A stretch of 21,672 bases of DNA from contig JBFJWU010000009.1 in assembly GCA_041623475.1 (NCBI GenBank), forward strand, positions 1 to 21,672, in the 5' to 3' direction. The notes beneath the pieces were generated by a model. That model saw only the letters and a list, made by a program, of their open reading frames with translations. It did not search any database and was not told the origin of the DNA. The DNA comes from JBFJWU01 sp041623475 [NCBI: bacterium] (GTDB taxonomy: Bacteria; J088). Within the stretch, counting starts at the first letter, position 1. Each line of letters starts with the position of its first letter. Shown here one piece after another: positions 1 through 5,753 of this stretch. A program made the position numbers and the translations under genes.

Positions 1-1
1 C

Positions 2-550
2 CTGAAGTTGAGCGAACTTTTCGGCAAGCCGGTCCCTGCGGAGCTGAAAAAAGAACGGGCCCTGGCGGTCGACGCCATGACCGACGCCCAGCAGTACCTG
101 CACGGCAAGAAGTTCGCCGTCGCCGGTGACCCCGACTACCTGCTCGGCATCGTCTCCTTCCTGCTCGAGATGGGCGCCCGCCCCTGGCACGTGCTCTGCT
201 CCCGGGCGACCAAGAAGTTCCAGAAGGAGATGGATGCGCTGCTGGCCTCCTCGCCCTTCGGCGCCGGCTGCACCTGCTACATCAACAAGGACCTCTGGCA
301 CATGCGCAGCCTGCTGGTGACCGACCCGGTCGACGGCATCATCGGCGACACCCACGCCAAGTGGGCCGCCCGCGACGCCGGGATCCCGCTGTTCCGCATC
401 GGCTTCCCGATCATCGACCGGGTCAACCTGCACCGGACACCGGTGGTCGGTTACAACGGCGCGATCAGCATGCTGACCATGATCGCCAACAAGTTCCTCG
501 ACATCAAGGACGAGACCTGCGAGGACCAGTGGTTTGAGATGATGCGCTAA
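2..550 (+). CDS. nifK: Nitrogenase MoFe protein beta subunit, C-terminal part (5' end outside window)
   Basis: The frame is open from the window edge, so this is the last ~182 residues of a protein normally near 450-520. NifK pairs with NifD to form the MoFe protein, which holds the P-cluster and reduces N2 in the cytoplasm. The visible part matches the NifK C-terminal domain: an FGKPVPAELKKER segment, a GDPDYLLGIVSFLLE strand-helix, the NifK-type KDLWHMRSLL motif, and RIGFPIIDR followed by a GYNGA helix. It lacks the roughly ten-residue insert that Azotobacter-type NifK carries just before the LIRIGFPI strand, so it resembles the shorter anaerobe-type NifK. The TTG at position 8 is internal and not a start. 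NifX, FdxB and NifB genes follow in the same direction. NifN or an alternative-nitrogenase VnfK/AnfK are less likely but not excluded, because the P-cluster cysteines lie outside the window. Confidence 0.8.
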   Translation: MKLSELFGKPVPAELKKERALAVDAMTDAQQYLHGKKFAVAGDPDYLLGIVSFLLEMGARPWHVLCSRATKKFQKEMDALLASSPFGAGCTCYINKDLWHMRSLLVTDPVDGIIGDTHAKWAARDAGIPLFRIGFPIIDRVNLHRTPVVGYNGAISMLTMIANKFLDIKDETCEDQWFEMMR

Positions 551-585
551 CGCCACGCGCGCATCGACGGTTCAACAACCTGCGA

Positions 586-605
586 GCGGGGCCTTCGGGC
601 CCCGC
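586..605 (+). other. UUCG-capped hairpin between nifK and nifX
   Basis: Eight perfect base pairs (586-593 with 598-605) close a TTCG tetraloop with a C-G closing pair, one of the most stable RNA hairpins known. No T-run follows, so it is not a normal intrinsic terminator. It may protect the 3' end of the abundant nifDK message or lower read-through into nifX; that role is inferred. Confidence 0.6.
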
Positions 606-673
606 GGAATGAAAACATGATACGCACCCGGCGCTTCGAAATCGTCAGCAGCACCGAGAAGAAAGGCTTGAGC

Positions 674-1057
674 ATGAAAGTCGCATTCGCCAGCACCGAC
701 AAGGTGCACGTCGATGAACACTTCGGACAGGCGCAGGGGTTCATCATCTGGGAGGTCGGGCCGGAGGAGGCCGCGTTCAGCGGTCTGGTCCAGGTCAGGT
801 CCGAGGATGCCCCCGGACACAGCGACGACAAGATCGAGGCAAGGGCTGCCGCCTTGAGCGACTGCGCCCTGGTCTATGTCGGCGAGATCGGCGGCCCGGC
901 CGCAGCGCGGCTGGTGGCCAAGAAGATTCACCCGATCAAGAGCAAGGAGCGGGAACCGATTACCGCGGTGGTTGAAAAACTCCAGCAGGTGCTCAAGGGG
1001 AACCCGCCCCCGTGGTTGAGAAAAGCGATGTTGAAGGGGGAAAGACCGAACTGGTAG
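674..1057 (+). CDS. nifX: NifX-family FeMo-cofactor carrier protein
   Basis: A 127-residue protein of the NifX/NafY/NifB-C-terminus family (Pfam Nitro_FeMo-Co), whose members bind FeMo-co or its NifB-co precursor during transfer between NifB, NifEN and apo-nitrogenase. It opens with MKVAFASTDKVHVDEHFGQA, the family signature with the conserved DEHFG, and has the expected alternating alpha/beta pattern with a DCALVYVGEIGG strand-turn. The ATG at 674 is preferred over the in-frame ATG at 617. It begins exactly at the family's N-terminal strand and has an AAAGG element about eight bases upstream, while the 19 extra residues have no family counterpart. It lies 123 bases after nifK and 107 bases before the ferredoxin. 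The NifX label rests on family plus position; the family has several paralogues with partly overlapping roles. Confidence 0.8.
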   Translation: MKVAFASTDKVHVDEHFGQAQGFIIWEVGPEEAAFSGLVQVRSEDAPGHSDDKIEARAAALSDCALVYVGEIGGPAAARLVAKKIHPIKSKEREPITAVVEKLQQVLKGNPPPWLRKAMLKGERPNW

Positions 1058-1070
1058 AGGCTCTGCCCGG

Positions 1071-1148
1071 CAGTCAGCGGGGCTGTCCCCGCTGACTGCT
1101 CAATAAGTTAACCGAGATCCGGGACAGCCCCCGTGCGGGAACAGTCCC
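1071..1148 (+). repeat. Perfect 12-bp hairpin and related inverted-repeat units between nifX and fdxB
   Basis: Positions 1071-1082 (CAGTCAGCGGGG) pair perfectly with 1087-1098 around a four-base CTGT loop. The loop-side sequence GGGCTGTCCC recurs inverted as GGGACAGCCC at 1121-1130, and a near copy, GGGAACAGTCCC, lies at 1137-1148 just before the fdxB ribosome binding site. No T-run follows the main hairpin. It could be a processing or stabilising site, or a dispersed intergenic palindrome of the host genome. Confidence 0.6.
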
Positions 1149-1164
1149 CTAAAGGAGAACGACG

Positions 1165-1434
1165 ATGGCTTTACTGACCGGAAAAACCTTTGGCGGGGAC
1201 AGCTGGACCCCGACGTTTGTCATGAGTATCGATCCCGAGAAATGCATCGGCTGCGGGCGCTGTTTCAAGTCGTGCGCCCGCAGGGTGCTGGCGCCGGAAG
1301 ACCTGGTCGATGAGGAGACCGATTCGACCCGCATGATCATGGGGCTCGTCAACCAGTCCAACTGCATCGGCTGCGCCGGTTGCGGCGTCGCCTGCCCGAA
1401 GAAGTGTTTCAGTTTCAAGCCGATGGCGGTTTGA
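1165..1434 (+). CDS. fdxB: Nif-specific 2[4Fe-4S] ferredoxin (FdxB / ferredoxin III type)
   Basis: An 89-residue ferredoxin with two complete cluster motifs: C27xxC30xxC33xxxC37 and C67xxC70xxC73xxxC77P, with an extra cysteine at 81. The WTPTFVMSID lead-in, the CIGCGRCFKSCAR core, the acidic EDLVDEETD spacer and the terminal PKKCF are typical of the nif-specific ferredoxin III family found next to nifX and nifB. Such ferredoxins carry low-potential electrons for nitrogenase or for radical-SAM cofactor assembly. The start has a clear AAAGGAGA ribosome binding site about eight bases upstream. The flanking genes are both NifX-like, suggesting one transcription unit for cofactor assembly. The exact electron partner cannot be seen from the sequence. 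Confidence 0.88.
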   Translation: MALLTGKTFGGDSWTPTFVMSIDPEKCIGCGRCFKSCARRVLAPEDLVDEETDSTRMIMGLVNQSNCIGCAGCGVACPKKCFSFKPMAV

Positions 1435-1437
1435 AAA

Positions 1438-1490
1438 GCGGTGACGAGTGACGAAGCACCCCTTGCCCGATATCCGTCACGCGTCACCGC
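1438..1490 (+). repeat. 16-bp inverted repeat between fdxB and the second nifX-like gene
   Basis: GCGGTGACGAGTGACG (1438-1453) pairs with CGTCACGCGTCACCGC (1475-1490) with one mismatch and a 21-base loop. It starts four bases after the fdxB stop codon. No T-run follows. The internal GTGACG doubling suggests a dispersed palindromic intergenic element rather than a terminator; this is inferred. Confidence 0.6.
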
Positions 1491-1507
1491 CTTTAACGGA
1501 GGTTCCC

Positions 1508-1879
1508 ATGCGCATCGCCGTTGCTTCAAAATCCGGTACCGAGATTGATCAGCACTTCGGTCATGCCGAGCGCTTCCTCATCTACGATTGCCATGGGGGA
1601 GAAGTGACCCTCGTCTCCGAGGTCGAGGTGGAAAAGTTCTGTTACTTCGACCCCGAAGAGCCCCACCGGCAGAGTCGCTTCCAGGCCATCGCCACCGCGA
1701 TCTCCGGGTGCCGGGCGGTTCTCACGGCGATGATCGGAGATCACCCCCGCCAGGAACTGACCAAGGCCGGGATTCTCGCCATCAGCACCTCCGGCCCGAT
1801 CGAAGCGGGGGTGCGCTCCGCCCATGAGGTCCTCTGCGGAAGCGGCTGCGGCTGCGCCGACAGGTCCGGGTGCCCCTGA
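1508..1879 (+). CDS. Second NifX-like protein, resembling the NifB C-terminal domain
   Basis: A 123-residue Nitro_FeMo-Co family protein beginning MRIAVASKSGTEIDQHFGHA, with the same HFG signature as the upstream NifX. The middle part (about residues 60-100, SRFQAIATAISGCRAVLTAM then a GILAIST strand) is closest in style to the NifX-like domain fused to the C-terminus of many proteobacterial NifB proteins. Here NifB lacks that domain and this gene is its neighbour, so it may act as the detached NifB-co-binding module. The C-terminus has a cysteine-rich tail, CGSGCGCADRSGC, which could bind metal. The ATG at 1508 is chosen over the in-frame ATG at 1448. A GGAGG element lies just upstream of 1508, and the extra 20 residues come from the inverted repeat. 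A strong terminator follows the gene. Confidence 0.78.
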   Translation: MRIAVASKSGTEIDQHFGHAERFLIYDCHGGEVTLVSEVEVEKFCYFDPEEPHRQSRFQAIATAISGCRAVLTAMIGDHPRQELTKAGILAISTSGPIEAGVRSAHEVLCGSGCGCADRSGCP

Positions 1880-1964
1880 TCCACTGATTTTCCGTCCAAC
1901 ATAACGGACCATTCGCCTCCTGATGAAAAATGGTCCATTCCAGAGCTGCAATTGCCTCAGGCAT

Positions 1965-2007
1965 GGGCAGCGGGGTCTGTGAGGGAACCCCGCTGCCCTA
2001 TTTTTTT
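1965..2007 (+). terminator. Strong intrinsic terminator after the nifK-nifX-fdxB-nifX-like unit
   Basis: GGGCAGCGGGGT (1965-1976) pairs perfectly with ACCCCGCTGCCC (1987-1998) around a ten-base loop, followed by TA and seven Ts (2001-2007). A weaker 8-bp inverted repeat (1906-1913 with 1929-1936) precedes it. This ends the upstream nif unit and separates it from the nifB promoter. Confidence 0.88.
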
Positions 2008-2020
2008 GCCCTTTTTCTGT

Positions 2021-2036
2021 TGGCATGGTGGATGCA
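2021..2036 (+). promoter_or_regulatory. Sigma-54 (-24/-12) promoter for nifB
   Basis: TGGCATGGTGGATGCA has GG at 2022-2023 and GC at 2034-2035, exactly ten bases apart, matching TGGCAC-N5-TTGC at all but two positions. It lies directly after a terminator and before nifB, as expected for a NifA- or other enhancer-activated nif promoter. Transcription would start near 2047, giving a leader of about 174 bases. I did not find a clean TGT-N10-ACA NifA site upstream. Confidence 0.75.
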
Positions 2037-2046
2037 AACAAGAAAA

Positions 2047-2220
2047 CCAGGCAATGTAAACAATCCATCGCGGTACAACGTGGTACCGCAGACCGTTTAA
2101 GGCAACGAGGCCCCTGGGACAATGATCCCCGGGGCCTCTCCAGTTAACGGCACCAGCAAGGGCGCTTCCGGTTTAACCGGAGGTGCCTTTTTTTGTGCCA
2201 TCCTAAAAAAGGAGACGATC
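2047..2220 (+). promoter_or_regulatory. Structured nifB leader with hexaloop hairpin and intrinsic terminator (candidate antitermination leader)
   Basis: Three hairpins lie between the promoter and the nifB start. The first (2070-2076 with 2083-2089, GCGGTAC/GTACCGC) has a six-base loop, AACGTG, with A at loop position 1 and G at position 4, the signature recognised by ANTAR antiterminators. The second (2107-2118 with 2127-2138) is a 12-bp stem with one mismatch and an eight-base loop, or six bases if an inner A-T pair forms. The third (2149-2154 with 2182-2187, inner stem 2167-2171 with 2177-2181) is followed by seven Ts (2188-2194) and looks like a working terminator. The nifB ribosome binding site, AAAAAAGGAGA, comes after it. 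The second hairpin does not fit the ANTAR rule cleanly. Confidence 0.55.
2149..2194 (+). terminator. Leader terminator (attenuator) upstream of nifB
   Basis: GGCACC (2149-2154) pairs with GGTGCC (2182-2187), with an inner TCCGG/CCGGA stem (2167-2171 with 2177-2181) and a T-run of seven at 2188-2194. It sits 26 bases before the nifB start codon and downstream of the sigma-54 promoter, so transcripts would end here unless antitermination occurs. It could instead be the 3' end of a small RNA of about 150 bases. Confidence 0.75.
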
Positions 2221-3096
2221 ATGGCCAGCGGATGCCCGATGATGAAGATGAAGGCCCAGAGCGATCACCCCTGCTTCGGCGGCGATCACAGCAAGGCGGG
2301 GCGCATCCACCTTCCGGTGGCGCCGGGGTGCAACATCAAGTGCGGTTTCTGCGAGCGCAAGTTTGACTGCGCCAACGAGAGCCGCCCCGGTGTGACCAGC
2401 AAGGTCCTCACCCCCGAGCAGGCGGTGGAGCGGGTGCGGCTGGTCAAAATGCACATGGAGCGTCAGGGGGGCGCGCAGCTCAAGGTGGTGGGGATCGCCG
2501 GCCCCGGGGACCCGCTGGCCAATCCCAAGACCTTCGAGACCTTCGCCCGGGTGCGCGAGGCATTTCCCGAGATGACCCTCTGTTTGTCGACCAACGGCCT
2601 GCGTCTGCCGGAGTCGCTGGAGACGATCCTCGCCTATGACGTGCACAGCCTGACCGTGACCATCAACGCCCTGACCCCCGAGACCGGCGCCAGGGTCTAC
2701 GAATGGATCAAGGTCGACGGCGGCAAGCTGGCCGGCGAGGAGGCCGCGGCGATCCTCCTCGAGCAGCAGTTCAAGGGGCTGGAGATGGCCGCCAAGGCCG
2801 GGATGCTGGTCAAGATCAATCACGTCTACATCCCCGGCGTCAACGATCACGAGACCCTCGATCTGGCCGTCAAGGTGCGCAACCTCGGCGCGACGATGAT
2901 GAACATCATGCCGGTGATCCCCGTCGGCCTCTTCAAGGATGTCGAGCGCCCCTCCGACGCGCTGATGGAGATGGTGCGCAACCAGGCCGAGCTGATCCTC
3001 TCCCAGGCCCGCCACTGCAAGCAGTGCCGCGCCGACGCCGCCGGGGTGGTGGGGCAGGACATCGATCTCGAGGCACTGGAAGCCAAGGCGGGATAA
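2221..3096 (+). CDS. nifB: NifB, FeMo-cofactor core (NifB-co) synthase, radical SAM enzyme without NifX domain
   Basis: NifB fuses two [4Fe-4S] units, inserts a carbide from SAM and adds a sulfur to make the 8Fe core of FeMo-co. The 291-residue protein shows HPCFGG (16-21), the radical SAM motif C37xxxC41xxC44 in APGCNIKCGFCERKFDC, the SAM-binding GIAGPGDPLANP strand (91-102) and STNGL (123-127). The C-terminal HCKQCRADAAG (C266, C269) holds ligands for the precursor clusters. Proteobacterial NifB often carries an extra ~100-residue NifX-like domain; here the protein stops after the radical SAM core, as in archaeal and many anaerobe NifBs. The ATG at 2221 has a GGAGA site close upstream and starts at the family N-terminus. 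The in-frame ATG at 2122 would run through the leader terminator, so it was rejected. Confidence 0.95.
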   Translation: MASGCPMMKMKAQSDHPCFGGDHSKAGRIHLPVAPGCNIKCGFCERKFDCANESRPGVTSKVLTPEQAVERVRLVKMHMERQGGAQLKVVGIAGPGDPLANPKTFETFARVREAFPEMTLCLSTNGLRLPESLETILAYDVHSLTVTINALTPETGARVYEWIKVDGGKLAGEEAAAILLEQQFKGLEMAAKAGMLVKINHVYIPGVNDHETLDLAVKVRNLGATMMNIMPVIPVGLFKDVERPSDALMEMVRNQAELILSQARHCKQCRADAAGVVGQDIDLEALEAKAG

Positions 3097-3153
3097 GGGG
3101 CGGTCTCACGCGAGGAGCCGTTGGGGAAGAACTGACGCCCAGGGCAAGACGGC

Positions 3154-3284
3154 CTCACGCAACGACGCGACGACGCAACGAGGGTCAAGGACTATGGCTC
3201 TTGAACGGCTTGAATCTTGCGGGCTTTTTGGCTTTGCTGGTTTCCGTCGCGTCGTTGTGTCGTCGCGTGAGACATGTCCTTGAC
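3154..3284 (+). repeat. 27-bp imperfect inverted repeat with a second inverted pair, between nifB and the substrate-binding gene
   Basis: The arm at 3154-3180 (starting CTCACGC and rich in ACGAC units) is inverted at 3245-3271 with 23 of 27 matches. A second pair, GTCAAGGAC at 3184-3192 and GTCCTTGAC at 3276-3284, follows each arm on the same side, so the two pairs interlock rather than nest. A partial extra CTCACGC copy occurs near 3106. No terminator T-run or coding sequence is seen. It looks like a palindromic intergenic repeat element or a pseudoknot-capable RNA. Confidence 0.6.
3206..3220 (+). promoter_or_regulatory. Weak sigma-54 promoter candidate for the substrate-binding/GTPase genes
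   Basis: CGGCTTGAATCTTGC has GG (3207-3208) and GC (3219-3220) ten bases apart and a perfect TTGC -12 element, but its -24 element matches the TGGCAC consensus in only three of six bases. It lies inside the inverted-repeat region, about 90 bases before the next start codon. Chance occurrence is quite possible. Confidence 0.28.
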
Positions 3285-3308
3285 CTGGTTTTATAGGGGG
3301 AAAAATTC

Positions 3309-4523
3309 ATGACGGAACTTCTCGACCTGACCATCGCCGCTCTCCTCGAGCGCCACCCGTCCCTCCGCCCGGTCCTGGCTGCCCACGGCCTCGGGGCCCT
3401 GGTGACCGAGGACGGGCTTCGGGTGCTGGCCCCCTTTCTCACCCTGGGGACGGCGTTGCGCAGCCGGGGGATCGCTGCCGCGGCGTTTCTGCGTCTCCTC
3501 GATGAGACGATTGCCGGCGACGAGGTCCTCGAGGCGCCGGGGCTTTCCGACCTGCGAACGTCGGGAGAGCTGACCCTCCTGGCGCTCATGCCCTGCGGCC
3601 TCAAGGTCCCCTTCGGCCGGGTCCTCAGCACATTCCTCGAAGACTTGAAGAACCGCGAGGGGCTCGCCATCACCTACGCGGTGGAGGGGAACCTCAACCA
3701 GGAGCTGTCCTACTACCCCTACGTCGACACCATCGAGACGGTGGAGGAACTCCCCGACATCATCGTCTCCGCCGATTTCAACGCCTTCTACTATCACAGA
3801 TTCTACAAGCGCTTCGTCGAGCCGGGGTATCTGGTCGGCTACGGCCGGGTCGACCCCTGCGCCGCCTTCTCCACCGCCGGTCTTCCCGACCCGAAGGGGG
3901 GGTATTTCGTTTTCGGCGTCAATCCGCTGGTTCTCGTCGCCGACCTCGACAAGATCGAAGGCCGCCCGCTGCCGAACCGCTGGGCGGACATCCTCGATCC
4001 GATCTGGACCCGCGACATCACCCTGCGCGGCAACGCCGACTTCTTCTGCCATGCCGTGCTGCTGCCGATTTTCCAGGACGGCGGCGCCGAGGCGCTCCTC
4101 AAGCTCGCCCCCAACGTCCGCCAGGGGCTGCATCCGGCGCAGATGGTCAAACAGATCGACGGCGGGGGAGGGGGGGCGCTCTACGTGATGCCCGAATTCT
4201 TCGCCCACCGCGTCAGGAACAAGGATCGCATTGCCATCCTCTGGCCGTCCGACGGCGCCCTCGCCAGCCCTGTGACACTCCAGGTCAAGAAGGAGAAGAT
4301 CGAGGAGCTGCGCCCGGTCCTCGACTGGCTGACCGGCCCCGAGCTGGCCGCGGCCCTGATCGGGGCGCGCTTCCCCGTCCCCCACGCCGGGGTCGAGGGG
4401 GAACTGCAGCACGCCCCCCTCAAATGGCTCGGCTGGGACTGGCTGCGGCAAAACGATATCCGCGAAGTCAACGCCGGGATCGACCGGATCTTCCTGCCGG
4501 CGGTCAAGAGCGTGCTGGCATGA
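3309..4523 (+). CDS. Cytoplasmic ABC-type substrate-binding protein with DUF1858/ScdA_N-like N-terminus
   Basis: A 404-residue protein with two parts. Residues 1-70 resemble the small helical DUF1858/DUF542 (ScdA_N) fold: LDLTIAALLERHPSLRPVLAAHGL, then an APFLTLGTALRSRGI helix and an LLDETI helix. The cysteines that usually bind metal there are absent. From about residue 80 it has the layout of a periplasmic-binding-type protein (LTLLALMPCGLKVPFGRVLSTFLEDL, a DIIVSADFNAF strand, a WADILDP hinge-like segment, VKKEKIEELRPVLDWLTG). No signal peptide or membrane segment is visible, so it should stay in the cytoplasm, unlike transport receptors. The gene overlaps the GTPase start by four bases (ATGA), so the two are probably translated together. 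An AGGGGGA site lies about seven bases before the ATG. A role in handling a metal or cofactor linked to nitrogenase is inferred from position only. Confidence 0.6.
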   Translation: MTELLDLTIAALLERHPSLRPVLAAHGLGALVTEDGLRVLAPFLTLGTALRSRGIAAAAFLRLLDETIAGDEVLEAPGLSDLRTSGELTLLALMPCGLKVPFGRVLSTFLEDLKNREGLAITYAVEGNLNQELSYYPYVDTIETVEELPDIIVSADFNAFYYHRFYKRFVEPGYLVGYGRVDPCAAFSTAGLPDPKGGYFVFGVNPLVLVADLDKIEGRPLPNRWADILDPIWTRDITLRGNADFFCHAVLLPIFQDGGAEALLKLAPNVRQGLHPAQMVKQIDGGGGGALYVMPEFFAHRVRNKDRIAILWPSDGALASPVTLQVKKEKIEELRPVLDWLTGPELAAALIGARFPVPHAGVEGELQHAPLKWLGWDWLRQNDIREVNAGIDRIFLPAVKSVLA

Positions 4524-5719
4524 AGCTGGTGACCGTCGCCGGCCCACCCTCCTGCGGCAAGACCTCGGTGATCCTGCGGGTGGCCGAGGGACTCTCCACA
4601 GCCGGGGTGAAGGTCGGGGTCGTCAAGTTCGACTGCCTCTCCAGCGACGACCAGCAGCGCTACGAAAAATCCGGCATCCCCGTCAAGACCGGCCTCTCCG
4701 GCGGTCTGTGCCCCGACCATTTCTTCATCGCCAACATCGAAGGGGCGGTGCAGTGGGGTGTGGGGCAGGGCTTCGACCTTCTCATCAGCGAGAGTGCCGG
4801 GCTCTGCAACCGCTGCTCCCCCCACGTCAGCGAGGCCTTGGCGGTCTGCGTGATAGACAACCTCAGCGGGGTCCACACCCCGCGCAAGATCGGCCCGATG
4901 CTCAAGACGGCCGACCTGGTGGTGATCACCAAGGGGGACATCGTCTCCCAGGCCGAGCGGGAGGTCTTCGCCTTCCGGGTCAGGCAGGTCAACCCCAGGG
5001 CGGCGGTGCTGCCGGTCAACGGCCTTACCGGCCAGGGGACGATGCTGCTGCAGCGCCACAGGATGATTGACGAACGCCTCGAAAATGCGATTCGCAACCA
5101 TGGCGTAACCCAGGTCATCGAGGTCGCCGCAGGGCTGTCGCCGCGGGGCTTGCGATTCACCGGGTCAGATGCCCCGCTTGTCAAACGATATGTCGAGGCT
5201 GACCTGCCGGGAATGGTGGCCCACAAGCAATCGATTATGACGGATATCGGCGTCGACCCGGCAGCACACCGGATCGTTACTTGCAACGCCCTTGCCTCAG
5301 AAGGTCCCCGGTCAATCCCCCATATTGCCCTGCACGAACTGGACCCCAATGAACGCACTGCGATTATTACAGAAGGCCTGATTAACTATTTCCCGCTGGC
5401 CGACGTCAGTCCAATGTGGCGGAATTTCAGTTCGGCACTTGCCAACACAGCCGGGGGCGTCTACCTGAGCGATGCGCACCTGGACGCGGCAAGCCATCCC
5501 CAATCCGGGATGGTGAACGTTTTTAAACGTGGACTGGACCTGGCCACACGCAGTTCGACCCATTTTCACCATTCCACCTCGGACGAGGCCGTTGCGGCCC
5601 TCCAGCACTCCGGATTTGCAACTGCCCGACTGCACGACCCCGCGGATTTTCTGGACCGACTGGATCTGCCAGGTACCCGCGACGCGTCGCTGCTGAGGGT
5701 CATCGAAGCCTGGACTTGA
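4520..5719 (+). CDS. Chimeric ORF: HypB/UreG-like GTPase (N-terminal 178 residues) joined in frame to a COG3315-type methyltransferase C-terminal part
   Basis: The 399-residue frame has two unrelated halves. Residues 1-178 are a SIMIBI-class GTPase like HypB or UreG, which load metals into enzymes: P-loop GPPSCGKT (8-15), SESAGLCNRCSPH (90-102) with a CxxC that could bind metal, TKGD specificity motif (137-140), and NGLTGQG (167-173) where the family has its last nucleotide loop. From residue 179 the sequence is the leucine-carboxyl/O-methyltransferase family (PPM1/COG3315): RHRMIDERL, VIEVAAGLSPRG (SAM-binding), YVEADLPGM, and ITEGLINYF. The GTPase loses its C-terminal end and the methyltransferase its N-terminus. 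GC content and codon choice change at the same point. The ATG at 4520 overlaps the previous stop; an in-frame ATG at 4424 lies inside the previous gene and was rejected. I doubt this is a functional fusion. Confidence 0.75.
   Translation: MKLVTVAGPPSCGKTSVILRVAEGLSTAGVKVGVVKFDCLSSDDQQRYEKSGIPVKTGLSGGLCPDHFFIANIEGAVQWGVGQGFDLLISESAGLCNRCSPHVSEALAVCVIDNLSGVHTPRKIGPMLKTADLVVITKGDIVSQAEREVFAFRVRQVNPRAAVLPVNGLTGQGTMLLQRHRMIDERLENAIRNHGVTQVIEVAAGLSPRGLRFTGSDAPLVKRYVEADLPGMVAHKQSIMTDIGVDPAAHRIVTCNALASEGPRSIPHIALHELDPNERTAIITEGLINYFPLADVSPMWRNFSSALANTAGGVYLSDAHLDAASHPQSGMVNVFKRGLDLATRSSTHFHHSTSDEAVAALQHSGFATARLHDPADFLDRLDLPGTRDASLLRVIEAWT
5040..5065. other. Breakpoint between two unrelated genomic segments
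   Basis: Upstream sequence is very GC-rich forward-strand nif DNA. Downstream sequence has lower GC and different codon preference, and most genes lie on the reverse strand. The family switch happens between GQGTMLL (end of GTPase) and RHRMIDERL (methyltransferase), with CTGCTGCAGCGCCA spanning the join. No transposase, integrase, tRNA or repeat boundary lies at the point. The base-composition shift was judged by eye. Confidence 0.75.
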
Positions 5720-5753
5720 CATTGCGCACACCGTCGGGAACAAACGCCCTGAT

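Noticed and set aside
2047-2194. Molybdenum-cofactor or cyclic-di-GMP riboswitch in the nifB leader
   Set aside because: The leader lacks the conserved Moco and GEMM core sequences I could check by eye; simple tandem hairpins plus a terminator fit antitermination better.
2203-3015. A 270-codon open frame on the - strand
   Set aside because: It is antisense to nifB, which is certain from its cysteine motifs; the frame is His/Leu/Gly-rich shadow sequence.
3291-4547. A 418-codon open frame on the - strand
   Set aside because: It is antisense to the substrate-binding gene, whose frame is coupled to the GTPase start and has a good ribosome binding site; the reverse frame is Gly/Asp/Glu-rich without motifs.
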